Both the position numbers and the translations under genes were made by a program. From NCBI RefSeq assembly GCF_009936215.1, contig NZ_AP019551.1:1016708-1080707 (forward strand): a stretch of 64,000 nt of DNA, written 5' to 3'. The DNA is from Athalassotoga saccharophila (GTDB lineage Bacteria > Thermotogota > Thermotogae > Mesoaciditogales > Mesoaciditogaceae). Below are positions 25,988 through 35,005 of this stretch, one piece after another. Position 1 is the stretch's first letter. Every line of letters starts with the position of its first letter. The notes under the pieces are model-generated. The model worked only from the letters and a program-made list of their open reading frames with translations. It was not told the origin of the DNA and made no database searches.

Positions 25988-28314
25988 AGTATTTCAAAAC
26001 AAAATATGGATATTTTGATGAAAATGGAGATTACGTCATAACTGATCCAAAAACTCCGATGCCTTGGATAAACATCTTAACGAATGGAAGGTATGGCTCT
26101 ATCTATTCACAAAGCGGAAGCGGATATTCCTTTTACATTGATGCATCTCAGAGTTTGCTGACAAGATGGGTTCAAGATCTCGTAAAGGATGATTACGGAA
26201 GGTACATATACATCCGTGACGATGAGACCGGCGAGATTTATTCTCCGACATTTCAGCCAGTCCAGCATAAGGGGAAGTATACCATTACCTTCTCTCCGGG
26301 AATTGTAAAATTCAACGCGAAATTCTCCAAATTCGATGTTGAGATGAATGTCACCATACCTATGGACGATGATGGAGAGGTTATAAATTTGAGTTTCAAA
26401 AACAAGGGCAAAGATAAACTTCACCTTTCTATCTTTTCATATTTTGAACTCAACATGAGCACAAATGCCGATTTCCATCGCGAATTTCACAAACTCTTCT
26501 TTGAAACCAGATTCATAAAAGATCATTCGGCCATATTAAGCAAAAAATATCTATGGCTTAACTGGAATGATTCTTATCCTTACGTTCTTGTCCATTCGAC
26601 ATCCGGAAAGGTCATTTCATTTGACACGGACAAAAGATCATTTATCGGGATGTATGGAGATATTCGAAGACCTCAGGCCGTTAAAAATGGAATTTGCGAT
26701 ATGAATCAGGACAGGCACGTGGACGGCATAAATGCCCTTCACGTCAAGATCGATGTAGATTCTCAAGATACGAGGACACTTAACTTCTTTATAGGCGTAG
26801 GCAAGAGTGAAGAAGAGGCGCTTTTGATCGCGAAAAAATACAATAAGGTCAATTTCGATGATTTAAAAGATAAAGTCGAGTCGCACTGGAAAGACTTCCT
26901 TGGTAAATTCAAAATAAGTGTTCCGGACAAAGACGTAGAATTTTTGATAAACAAATGGCTTCCATATCAGGCGATCGGTGGAAGACTTATGGCAAGAACT
27001 GCGTATTACCAGATGGGAGGTGCATATGGATTTCGCGATCAACTTCAAGACAGTCTTGCGGCTCTATGGCTTGATCCCGAGATCACAAAAAATCAAATAA
27101 AACTCCATGCTGCCCACCAAAGAAATGATGGAACGGTCCAGCACTGGTGGCTTCCTCTTACAAACTGGCACCCTTCGGAAAGGTGGTCAGACGACCTTTT
27201 ATGGCTTCCATTTGCACTTACCGAATACATATCTCATACTTCAGATACCAAAATACTCGAAGAAGAAGTTCCCTTTTTAGACGGTGGTAGCGGTACTCTC
27301 AAAGATCATGCCATAAGGAGTATAAAGAGCGTGATGTCTGCTAGATCGGAGAGAGGAATACCTTTTATATTTAACGGGGATTGGAACGATGGTCTTAACG
27401 GTCTTGGTAAAAATGGAAAAGGAGAAAGTTTCTGGGTAAGCGAATTCCTTTATTACATCCTTTCCAAAGTTCAGGAAACCTTTTCACTCAGTAAAGATGA
27501 AAAAGCATTCATTGAAAAGTCGGCAAAAGAGATCAAAGATTCATTCAACTCCTGCGCATGGAATGGAGATTGGTTTGACAGGGCTACCTCAGACGATGGA
27601 ATAGTGCTTGGCGGCAAAAATGATGACAGGATCTTTTTAAATGCCCAAAACTGGGCCGTGATATCTGAAATAAGCGACAATGAAAAATTAGAAAAGGCTA
27701 TGGAAAATGTGAAAAAAAGACTCATAACCGATTATGGTCCATTGCTTTTTACGCCACCGCTTACAAGGCCTGATCCAAAAATTGGGTACCTCAGCAGATA
27801 TTCTCCTGGATCCAGAGAAAATGGAGGAGTTTACACTCATGCGGCCGTTTGGACTTTGTGGTCTGCCTGGAAGAGAAGGGATACAAACCTTTCAGACAAA
27901 GTTTACGAATCTATTTCTCCTATAAAACGATTCGTAAAAGCGCCCGAGATATACATGGCCGAACCTTACGTAACTCCAGGTAACAGCGATGGACCGCTTT
28001 CTCCAAAGAGCGGAAGGGCTGGCTGGACATGGTATTCGGGATCGGGCGGATGGTTTTACAGATCGATAATAGAGTATTACATAGGGATAAAGCCCGTCAA
28101 AGATGGAATTCTTTTCAGACCATCGACAAGAAAGACATGGAAGAGTGCGAAATTCTCATTCACCGTAAGAGGCGGAGAATACACAGTCGAGATCGAAAAT
28201 CCAAAGATGAAAGGCCTCGACTCAAAAAGCACTATCTTTGTCGATGGAAAGAAAATAGATGGGGATCTCATACCTTATTTGAAGGGAATCCATAAAGTAA
28301 AGGTAAAATATTGA
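25984..28314 (+). CDS. GH94 glycoside phosphorylase
   Basis: 776 residues, no signal peptide, so cytoplasmic. N-terminal GH94 beta-sandwich, then an (alpha/alpha)6 barrel with GGAYGFRDQLQDSLAALW (about 341-358), HAAHQRNDGTVQHWW and the acid/base region NGDWNDGLNGLGKNGKGES (Asp in DWND). These motifs resemble the phosphorylase module of cyclic beta-1,2-glucan synthases more than classical cellobiose phosphorylase, where the equivalent region reads more like GFRDSNQD. With a GH144-like enzyme in the same operon, cleavage of beta-1,2-linked oligoglucans to glucose 1-phosphate is likely. Cellobiose or laminaribiose activity is not excluded; known beta-1,2-oligoglucan phosphorylases are longer. 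Confidence 0.9.
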   Translation: MKYFKTKYGYFDENGDYVITDPKTPMPWINILTNGRYGSIYSQSGSGYSFYIDASQSLLTRWVQDLVKDDYGRYIYIRDDETGEIYSPTFQPVQHKGKYTITFSPGIVKFNAKFSKFDVEMNVTIPMDDDGEVINLSFKNKGKDKLHLSIFSYFELNMSTNADFHREFHKLFFETRFIKDHSAILSKKYLWLNWNDSYPYVLVHSTSGKVISFDTDKRSFIGMYGDIRRPQAVKNGICDMNQDRHVDGINALHVKIDVDSQDTRTLNFFIGVGKSEEEALLIAKKYNKVNFDDLKDKVESHWKDFLGKFKISVPDKDVEFLINKWLPYQAIGGRLMARTAYYQMGGAYGFRDQLQDSLAALWLDPEITKNQIKLHAAHQRNDGTVQHWWLPLTNWHPSERWSDDLLWLPFALTEYISHTSDTKILEEEVPFLDGGSGTLKDHAIRSIKSVMSARSERGIPFIFNGDWNDGLNGLGKNGKGESFWVSEFLYYILSKVQETFSLSKDEKAFIEKSAKEIKDSFNSCAWNGDWFDRATSDDGIVLGGKNDDRIFLNAQNWAVISEISDNEKLEKAMENVKKRLITDYGPLLFTPPLTRPDPKIGYLSRYSPGSRENGGVYTHAAVWTLWSAWKRRDTNLSDKVYESISPIKRFVKAPEIYMAEPYVTPGNSDGPLSPKSGRAGWTWYSGSGGWFYRSIIEYYIGIKPVKDGILFRPSTRKTWKSAKFSFTVRGGEYTVEIENPKMKGLDSKSTIFVDGKKIDGDLIPYLKGIHKVKVKY

Positions 28315-28343
28315 TCCAAAATTCAAAATAAGGAGGGAAAGAA

Positions 28344-28928
28344 ATGAAAAAAGTAGCACTGGTTTTTTCGGCAATTTTGGTTTTAGCGATCGGAATGGCC
28401 CTTGCTCAGGTAACTTTTAATTACTACATCATAGAGCCATTCTCAAGCCCATTTGGTCACTTTGGACTTGGTCCGTGGACGGGAGGTACATCATCGGCAA
28501 CTGATGCAAGTGCACAGATAGTCTCGAGCACACTTTTTGGAAACAAATGGGACATATACTACAACGTTGAAAAAGACGGGTCTTACAACGGGACATACGT
28601 GCTTTTTGCAAATCAAAATCTGAATCAATCATTTGATGCATCTGCTTATTCTTCTTACGTCTTCTTCGCAAAGTCTGATTCATCGACACCTATAACTTTC
28701 AAGGTAGAACTGAAAAGTCCAAATAACGGCGTGGAATATTATTATGTTCGCGGCATAGGCAAGTACTGGACCTTTGTCCAGATTCCATTCAAAGATTTTA
28801 CGAAGTATTCATGGTCAAATGAAACCAATTTCTCTCAGTTAACACAGGGTACCTTTGTTTTCGAACATAATTTGGACGTCTTAAACACGGCCCATCTTTA
28901 CATTGCGGACATAGGTTTCATGAAATAA
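28344..28928 (+). CDS. Secreted single-domain carbohydrate-binding-like protein
   Basis: 194 residues: signal peptide (KKVALVFSAILVLAIGMALA) plus one beta-sandwich module of about 165 residues. The module closely matches the C terminus of the GH144-like protein encoded next: GLGPWTGGTSSATDASA, NQNLNQSFDASAYSS and KSPNNGVEYYY recur there. Probably a free-standing glycan-binding protein of CBM11/CIA30-like type; family not proven. AAGGAGGG precedes the ATG. A terminator follows at once, so it may be made in excess of the enzyme. Confidence 0.82.
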   Translation: MKKVALVFSAILVLAIGMALAQVTFNYYIIEPFSSPFGHFGLGPWTGGTSSATDASAQIVSSTLFGNKWDIYYNVEKDGSYNGTYVLFANQNLNQSFDASAYSSYVFFAKSDSSTPITFKVELKSPNNGVEYYYVRGIGKYWTFVQIPFKDFTKYSWSNETNFSQLTQGTFVFEHNLDVLNTAHLYIADIGFMK

Positions 28929-28956
28929 AGAAGGCACCGTCAAGGTGCCTTCTTTT
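28929..28956 (+). terminator. Terminator between the binding protein and the GH144-like gene
   Basis: Perfect 10-bp stem (AGAAGGCACC/GGTGCCTTCT) with a 5-base loop and a short T run, starting on the base after the stop codon. The next ribosome-binding site (GAGGTGA) starts directly after it, so read-through must supply the downstream gene. Confidence 0.82.
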
Positions 28957-28967
28957 GAGGTGATGAA

Positions 28968-30746
28968 ATGAAAAAATTCTTTGTGTTATTTCTTGCCCTT
29001 TTGATAGTAGGAGGCATCGCAATGGCTCAAGACAATCCCGATGAGATTCTTGCAAAAAATGAAAGAGATGCCGTATTTTATTTTTGGAATGAGGTAAATC
29101 CATCTAATGGACTTGTAAGAGACAGAACCACATGGGATTCTCCTTCATCGATAGCGGCCGTTGGATTTGGACTTACCTCGTTATGTATAGGTGCAGATCA
29201 CGGCTGGATTCCAAAGCAGGACGTTTACAATAGAATTCTAACAACACTTGAATACTTCAAAGATTTACCAAACGAGCATGGTTTTTACTACCACTTTTTG
29301 AATCTTTGGACTGGCCAGAGGGCAAGCGGATCAGAGGTTTCTCCTATAGACACAACACTTTTCATAGCGGGAGCACTCTTTGCAGGCCAGTATTTTCCCG
29401 GAACAGAGGTTCAAAAATTGGCAGATGAACTTTACGAGCGTATAGACTGGCAATGGATGACGAATAACACAGCCTATTTGGACATGGCGTGGTATCCCGA
29501 AAGCGGATTTTCCAAATCTTACTGGACCGGATACAGCGAGGCTGCGTTGATGTACATCCTTGCCATAGGATCTCCTACTTATCCGATATCGCCTCAAGAT
29601 TGGGGGTACTGGATAGTTACATGGTCTCAAAACGGATCTGGCAATTTGAAACACTGGGCAAGTTCAGATGAAAGCATGTTCACCTATCTTTACTCTCAGG
29701 CTTACATAGATTTCAAAGATTTGAATTTCAAATACGTTGGAAATCTATGGGACAATTCGAAGAGGGCCATAGAGTACGACATGCAATTTGCGAATGATAA
29801 TTCCCAGTACAAGACATTCAAAGAAGGCTTTTGGGGATTGTCCGCATGCGATGGACCGAATGGTTATCAGGCATATGGATCGATAACTGGAGGAATAGAT
29901 GGGACCGTTGCACCTTACGCGATGATAGGTGCGCTTCCATTCACTCCAAACAGATCGAAAGCGGCGGTTTTAAAGATGTGGGAACTTAAAAATGAACTCT
30001 ATGGCCGGTATGGATTCGTTGATGCCTTCAATCTCGATCAGAATTGGAGAGATTTCGATTACATAGGCATAGATGTCGGAATAGAGGTATTGATGACAGA
30101 GAATTATTACACTGGCATGGTTTGGAAATATTTCATGCAGATACCCTACGTTCAAAAGGCAATCGATTTGATAGGGCCAGAAGTTATAAAATCCTCCGAA
30201 GAACAGTCACAGATTGAACGATCCCAAAGTTTACAAAGCACATCGTACACGGTAGTTGAAAATTTCTCAAGTCCTTACGGAAATTACGGTCTTGGCGTAT
30301 GGACTGGTGGAACCTCTTCTCCCTCTGATGTGAATGCAAATATAGTTTCTGATGAAAAATTTGGACATGCATGGAAGATAAATTTCAACGTCCAAAAGAG
30401 CGGCGCTTACAACGGTACATGGATGGATCTTGCAAATACAAATCTTAATCAGACCTTCGATGCTTCTGGCTATTCATCTCTTGTCTTTTACGCCAAAGGA
30501 AGTTCTCAGGATATGAATTTCAAAATAGAGTTAAAAAGTCCGAACAACGGCGTTGAATATTATTACGTAAACCTCGGTAATGAGTGGACAAAGGTTGTCA
30601 TTCCTTTTGACAAAATGTCTGTTTACTCGTGGACGAAACCTGTGGACTTTTCGAAACTGATTCAGATGACCTTTGTCTTTGAAAATAACGTCGACAACGT
30701 CAAAGAAGGCACAATATACATCGCGAACATAGGTTTTTCGAAGTAA
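28968..30746 (+). CDS. Secreted GH144-like endo-beta-1,2-glucanase with C-terminal binding module
   Basis: 592 residues. Signal peptide (KKFFVLFLALLIVGGIAMAQ), then a catalytic (alpha/alpha)6-type domain (about 25-405) of the PF10091 glucoamylase-like family: VFYFWNEVNPSNGLVRDRT, PSSIAAVGFGLTSLCIGADHGW, GFYYHFLNLWTGQR, GFWGLSACDGPNGYQAYG, FDYIGIDVGIEVLM. Characterised relatives in GH144 are endo-beta-1,2-glucanases. Residues about 425-592 are the same beta-sandwich module as the preceding protein. It acts outside the cytoplasm, releasing oligosaccharides for the ABC importer. Exact linkage is inferred from family only. Confidence 0.85.
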   Translation: MKKFFVLFLALLIVGGIAMAQDNPDEILAKNERDAVFYFWNEVNPSNGLVRDRTTWDSPSSIAAVGFGLTSLCIGADHGWIPKQDVYNRILTTLEYFKDLPNEHGFYYHFLNLWTGQRASGSEVSPIDTTLFIAGALFAGQYFPGTEVQKLADELYERIDWQWMTNNTAYLDMAWYPESGFSKSYWTGYSEAALMYILAIGSPTYPISPQDWGYWIVTWSQNGSGNLKHWASSDESMFTYLYSQAYIDFKDLNFKYVGNLWDNSKRAIEYDMQFANDNSQYKTFKEGFWGLSACDGPNGYQAYGSITGGIDGTVAPYAMIGALPFTPNRSKAAVLKMWELKNELYGRYGFVDAFNLDQNWRDFDYIGIDVGIEVLMTENYYTGMVWKYFMQIPYVQKAIDLIGPEVIKSSEEQSQIERSQSLQSTSYTVVENFSSPYGNYGLGVWTGGTSSPSDVNANIVSDEKFGHAWKINFNVQKSGAYNGTWMDLANTNLNQTFDASGYSSLVFYAKGSSQDMNFKIELKSPNNGVEYYYVNLGNEWTKVVIPFDKMSVYSWTKPVDFSKLIQMTFVFENNVDNVKEGTIYIANIGFSK

Positions 30747-30860
30747 TTTGGCAATTTTCAATTTAGACCTACTCACTCTTTACTTGTCATTGTTTACCCG
30801 AGGCATCCTGCACTCAACTTACAGGTAAATGAATATTCAACTTTAGAGTGATATTTTAAT

Positions 30861-30887
30861 GCGAAGGGATTCTCCCTTCGCTTTTTT
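30861..30887 (+). terminator. Terminator of the sugar operon
   Basis: GCGAAGGG/CCCTTCGC stem (8 bp, 5-base loop) followed by six T, about 115 bases after the GH144-like stop codon and 32 bases before the IS element. The rest of 30747-30918 is non-coding and carries one copy of a degenerate intergenic motif. Confidence 0.9.
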
Positions 30888-30912
30888 GTTTCGATATGTG
30901 CTTTAAATTAAG

Positions 30913-30918
30913 ATTTAA
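30913..30918. repeat. Target-site duplication, left copy
   Basis: ATTTAA directly abuts the left terminal repeat of the IS and is repeated at 32763-32768 directly after the right one. Confidence 0.8.
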
Positions 30919-30934
30919 CCCACTTTCCGCAGAT
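30919..30934 (+). repeat. IS left terminal inverted repeat
   Basis: CCCACTTTCCGCAGAT, 13 of 16 bases matching the inverted right end. Confidence 0.85.
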
Positions 30935-31144
30935 AAAAAACAGTTTTTTGGATTTATTTGAAACTCATGTTTTAAAATTGAAAGTGGGAAATGATTAGAG
31001 TCAGTAATAGCCAAAGAAGCATTTGCTGTAACCTTGACGCACATCACAAAGATTATACCACTATTTACCGTTTCGGATAGAGTCCATTGATTTATGCCTT
31101 TCTGCTGCTATGATCTATTTGAAAAAGACAGCGGAGGTAGAAAA

Positions 31145-32740
31145 ATGGAAATCACTACAAAGCAACTTGATCACCATGGACTTGTGGCTGGGACATTTGA
31201 TAAATTTGAAATGGGAGAGGTCATTGAAAAGAGAATACCGAAAGTCCGGAACTTCAATCTTTCAACGTCTGCGATAATAAAAGCGATGATCATACTCGGG
31301 CTTGGTTTTGTTGACAGGAGATTGTACTTTGCAGGGAGTTATTTTGAGAACTGGGATGTTGAGAAACTTTTAGGCGAAGGAACTAAACCGGAAGATCTTA
31401 ACGATGACGCTCTCGGCAGAGTGCTTGACAAGATTTATGATTACGGTCCAACGGAATTATTTCAAGAGATAGCGGCGCACGCTTTGAACAAACTTGAAAT
31501 GGATGTTCACCTCGTTCACACCGATACCACAAGCGTGAGTGTAAGCGGCAATTACGAGATGGAAGACGGGACGAATGGTTTTAAGATCACCTTCGGTCAT
31601 TCGAAAGATCACAGACAGGATTTGAAACAATTCGTGATAGGGATGGTTGTAAATCAGCATGGAATGCCGATGTTTGCCAAAACATACAACGGGAACGAAT
31701 CGGATAAAGAGTCGATCAAAGAAATGGTCAAAGCAATCAGGAAGAACATTGACAAAGACAAGAAAGTCTATCATGTGGCAGACAGTGCTTTCTACACTGC
31801 GGAAAACATTAGCGAACTCAGAACAACATACTGGATAAGCCATGTGCCGTCTACGATAAAAGAGGCTGAAGAAATGCTAAATAAAGAAGTTGAATTTCGT
31901 CCGACCAAAATTGAAGGATATGAAGTGTATTCCGAAATAAGCAATTACGGCGGGATAAAACAAAAATGGATAATGGTGAATTCGAAATATCTTAAAGAAC
32001 AGGAACTGAAAACATTTGACAGGCATTTGAAAAAAAGCAAGACAGAAGCGGAAAAGTCATTGAAAAAGACTGTGACGAAAGAACGGTATTTTTGTTCTGA
32101 AGACGGAATAAACAAGTCCAGACAATGGATGGAAGCTCATCCTCTTTTCAAATACGACAAGTTTGAGATAAAGAGCGTAAGAGTCAGAACTGACGGGAAA
32201 AGAGGAAGGCCTAAAGATGGGGATCCGACGATAGAAATGTATGAAATAGATGCTGAGATAGGTCTGAATGAAGAAGCGGTTGAAAAGGCCAAAGCAAAAC
32301 TCGGAAGATTCATACTTTCAACGAACGACATTGAACTTGAAGATGAAAAAGTGCTCGAATATTACAAAAACCAGACAACGGTCGAAAGAGGATTCAGGTT
32401 TTTGAAAGACAAAAGTTTCGGAGTAAGCGATGTGTATCTGAAAAAGCCCGGACGGATTCAGGCACTTGTGATGATAATGGTATTGACGTTATTGGTGTAC
32501 TCGCTTTCGGAATGGGAAATAAGGCGCACATTGAAAGAGACAGGGCAAACATTTCCGAATCAGTTGAAAAAGCCGACAAACAGGCCGACATTCAGGTGGA
32601 TATGTCAGAACTTCATGAACATAACCGTTGTAAATGTGGTTACAGATGGGCAAACAACCACACAGATAGCGAATTTAAAAGATTTGCAGATCAAAGTGAT
32701 AAGACTTTTGGGAGTTGAATATGAAAAATATTATTTCTGA
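31145..32740 (+). CDS. IS1634-family DDE transposase
   Basis: 531 residues, IS4-superfamily RNase H-like transposase with the inserted beta-strand-rich region. Candidate catalytic residues are Asp in VHTDTTSVSVSG, Asp in HVADSAFYT, and Glu in TTVERGFRFLKDKSF, the last being the Y-R-E-K-type motif region. The open frame is uninterrupted, so the element may be active. The ATG at 31145 follows GCGGAGGT; an upstream in-frame ATG at 31094 lacks such a site. Confidence 0.94.
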   Translation: MEITTKQLDHHGLVAGTFDKFEMGEVIEKRIPKVRNFNLSTSAIIKAMIILGLGFVDRRLYFAGSYFENWDVEKLLGEGTKPEDLNDDALGRVLDKIYDYGPTELFQEIAAHALNKLEMDVHLVHTDTTSVSVSGNYEMEDGTNGFKITFGHSKDHRQDLKQFVIGMVVNQHGMPMFAKTYNGNESDKESIKEMVKAIRKNIDKDKKVYHVADSAFYTAENISELRTTYWISHVPSTIKEAEEMLNKEVEFRPTKIEGYEVYSEISNYGGIKQKWIMVNSKYLKEQELKTFDRHLKKSKTEAEKSLKKTVTKERYFCSEDGINKSRQWMEAHPLFKYDKFEIKSVRVRTDGKRGRPKDGDPTIEMYEIDAEIGLNEEAVEKAKAKLGRFILSTNDIELEDEKVLEYYKNQTTVERGFRFLKDKSFGVSDVYLKKPGRIQALVMIMVLTLLVYSLSEWEIRRTLKETGQTFPNQLKKPTNRPTFRWICQNFMNITVVNVVTDGQTTTQIANLKDLQIKVIRLLGVEYEKYYF

Positions 32741-32746
32741 TCAAAG

Positions 32747-32762
32747 ATGTGCGAAATGTGGG
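32747..32762 (-). repeat. IS right terminal inverted repeat
   Basis: Read on the minus strand: CCCACATTTCGCACAT, matching the left end with three mismatches. Confidence 0.85.
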
Positions 32763-32768
32763 ATTTAA
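32763..32768. repeat. Target-site duplication, right copy
   Basis: ATTTAA directly following the right terminal repeat; identical to 30913-30918. Confidence 0.8.
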
Positions 32769-32835
32769 TAAATTTGAAAATATTAAATAAAGATATAGTG
32801 CTAATATTAGACCAAAGACTTTGCCGGAGGAAGAG

Positions 32836-34044
32836 ATGATCGTAGTTCAAAAGTACGGCGGTACTTCGGTCGAGAGTACTGAAAAGATATTGAAGATAGC
32901 ACAAAAGATTTCTGAAGATTACGATCGTGGAAATAAGATCGTCGTCGTTGTATCCGCAATGGGGAAGACGACGAATTATTTGATAGATCTCCTAAATCAG
33001 GTAAATCCCAATGCAAGTCCGAGAGAGTACGACATGATAGCATCCACCGGTGAACAGGTATCGATAGCGCTTATGGCTTCGGCACTCTCAAAATTTGGGA
33101 AAAAATCAATCTCTTTGACTGGCTTTCAGGCCGGTATCGATACTGATTCAACGCACTCGAGGGCAACTTTGAAAAGGGTTTACAGAGGAAGGTTACTCTC
33201 ACTTTTGGACGATGGATTTATACCTGTAGTCGCGGGCTTTCAGGGGATAAGCCCAGATGGAGAGATAACAACTCTCGGACGCGGCGGATCCGATACCACG
33301 GCTGTGGCCGTTGCTTATGGAATAGGTGCAGATCTTTGCGAAATATACACAGATGTAGACGGAGTCTACACGGCAGATCCAAGGTACATAGAGAGGCCGA
33401 AAAAACTCGATAAAGTGTCTTACGATGAGATGATCGAAATGGCGGTAAATGGGGCAAAGGTGCTCCATCCAAGATCCGTCGAACTTGCCAGAAGGTATCA
33501 TGTTAAAGTCGTTGTAAAACATGCACACAAAGAATCAGATGGAACAATTGTTGAGGAGGCTGGTAAATTGGAAGAACCTCTTGTCAGATCTCTAAGCGTT
33601 GACGAAGGCATTGTCAAGATAGTCATTTCAAATGTGCCAGATATTCCCGGTATTGCCGCGGCAACCTTCAAGAAACTCGCACAGTACCATGTCTCATTAG
33701 ACATGATAGTTCAGAGCATGCACAAAGATGGAAAAAATGATATAGCCTTCACAGTCTCAAAAGAGGAATCTAAAGATGCTCTAAAGGCCATGGAAATGTT
33801 AAAGAATGAAATTGAACTTGGCGGGATTCATTTTGACGACACTATGGCAAAGATTTCGATAATAGGGGTCAACATTGTTGGGTCTTCAGAGATAGTCTAC
33901 AACATGTTTGATGCAATAGCATCTGTAGGTGCGAATATAGATATGATAAGCACATCCAACAGTAGAATTTCATGCATCGTAAAAAGGGAAAAGATAAAAG
34001 AGGCTGCTAAAGCCGTTGCGAAAAGGTTTGGACTGGAGGAATAA
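32836..34044 (+). CDS. lysC: Aspartate kinase
   Basis: 402 residues. Phosphorylates aspartate as the first step to lysine, threonine and methionine. N-terminal VQKYGGTSV (4-12), TLGRGGSDTTAVAVA and the ADPRYIERPKKLD segment are family signatures. Two C-terminal ACT domains (VKIVISNVPDIPG and KISIIGVNIVGS) point to feedback control by lysine or threonine. ATG at 32836 has GGAGG 5 bases upstream; the TTG 15 bases earlier is less likely. It is followed at once by asd. The IS lies just upstream, so its natural promoter may be displaced. Confidence 0.96.
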   Translation: MIVVQKYGGTSVESTEKILKIAQKISEDYDRGNKIVVVVSAMGKTTNYLIDLLNQVNPNASPREYDMIASTGEQVSIALMASALSKFGKKSISLTGFQAGIDTDSTHSRATLKRVYRGRLLSLLDDGFIPVVAGFQGISPDGEITTLGRGGSDTTAVAVAYGIGADLCEIYTDVDGVYTADPRYIERPKKLDKVSYDEMIEMAVNGAKVLHPRSVELARRYHVKVVVKHAHKESDGTIVEEAGKLEEPLVRSLSVDEGIVKIVISNVPDIPGIAAATFKKLAQYHVSLDMIVQSMHKDGKNDIAFTVSKEESKDALKAMEMLKNEIELGGIHFDDTMAKISIIGVNIVGSSEIVYNMFDAIASVGANIDMISTSNSRISCIVKREKIKEAAKAVAKRFGLEE

Positions 34045-34045
34045 G

Positions 34046-35005
34046 ATGAAAGTAGGAGTCGTTGGATCAACCGGAGAGGTTGGCAGAACGATGGTAAAGG
34101 TACTCGAAGAAAGAGGACATTTCTTTGATGAGTTTAGACTCTTTGCCTCAGAAAGATCGAAGGGAGTGAAGATCCCGTTTCACGATGAAAATATTCCCGT
34201 TGAGGTTTTAACTGAGGAGGCAATGAAGGAAAGATTCGATTTTCTTCTCTTTTCTGCCGGAAAAGAGATTTCCAAGCATTTTGCTCCCATAGCGGCAAAT
34301 TACGGTACGACTGTCATAGACAATTCTTCTGCATTCAGAATGGATCCGAAAATTCCACTTGTGGTGCCCGATGTCAATTCGCACGTCTTGAAAAATTATC
34401 GCGGAATAATAGCAAATCCTAATTGTTCTACAATTCAACTTGTGATGGCCCTAAAGCCACTTCACGATCTTTACCATTTAAAACACGTGGTCGTTACGAC
34501 GATGCAGGCCGTATCTGGAAGCGGTCACAAAGGCATAGAAGAACTCGAAATGGAGATGAAGGGAAATATCGTCCCGAAGTTTTATCCAAAAAAGATAGCC
34601 TACAATTGCATTCCCCAGATAGGTCCATTCTTCGAAAATGGCTTTTCCGAAGAAGAGATGAAGATGTACAATGAGACAAGAAAGATAATGGAATGTGATT
34701 GTGTAGTCGAAGCCACGACCGTAAGAGTGCCGGTACTTTACGGCCATTCGGAATCTGTCTGGGCAGAATTCGAAAAGTCTTTCGATCTCGATGGAGTCTT
34801 AAAAGCATGGAAAGCCGTTCCTTACGTCAAAGTGTGGGATGATTATCCTACCCCCATCGAGATAAAGGGAAGCGATCTCTCGCACGTTGGAAGGGCGAGA
34901 ATATCTCCAACGAATGCCTTGATGTTTTGGAATGTTGCAGACAACGTAAGAGTTGGTGCTGCCACAAATGCCGTAAAAATTCTTGAATACTTTATAAATG
35001 TCTGA
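34046..35005 (+). CDS. asd: Aspartate-semialdehyde dehydrogenase
   Basis: 319 residues; reduces aspartyl phosphate to aspartate semialdehyde with NADPH. GSTGEVGRTMV is the Rossmann motif, and IIANPNCSTIQLVMAL carries the catalytic cysteine (about 127-128). MQAVSGSGHKGIEEL is the family segment holding substrate contacts. Start at 34046, one base after the lysC stop, with GGAGGAATA upstream. The 3' end overlaps thrB on the other strand by 14 bases. Confidence 0.96.
   Translation: MKVGVVGSTGEVGRTMVKVLEERGHFFDEFRLFASERSKGVKIPFHDENIPVEVLTEEAMKERFDFLLFSAGKEISKHFAPIAANYGTTVIDNSSAFRMDPKIPLVVPDVNSHVLKNYRGIIANPNCSTIQLVMALKPLHDLYHLKHVVVTTMQAVSGSGHKGIEELEMEMKGNIVPKFYPKKIAYNCIPQIGPFFENGFSEEEMKMYNETRKIMECDCVVEATTVRVPVLYGHSESVWAEFEKSFDLDGVLKAWKAVPYVKVWDDYPTPIEIKGSDLSHVGRARISPTNALMFWNVADNVRVGAATNAVKILEYFINV

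Larger units (their letters stand above)
30919..32762 (+). mobile_element. IS1634-family insertion sequence (1844 bp)
   Basis: A complete element: left end CCCACTTTCCGCAGAT (30919-30934) and right end, read inward, CCCACATTTCGCACAT (32747-32762) match at 13 of 16 positions. A 6-bp direct repeat ATTTAA flanks it. One intact transposase fills most of the element. The 226 bases between the left end and the transposase start are non-coding and contain GAAAGTGGG (30980-30988), which can pair with the left-end CCCACTTTC. It sits between the sugar-operon terminator and lysC, apparently without breaking a gene. Confidence 0.93.

Noticed and set aside
25984-28314. Plain annotation as cellobiose phosphorylase.
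   Set aside because: The barrel motifs differ from those I recall for cellobiose phosphorylases and resemble the glucan-synthase-type GH94 branch, so only the family is stated.
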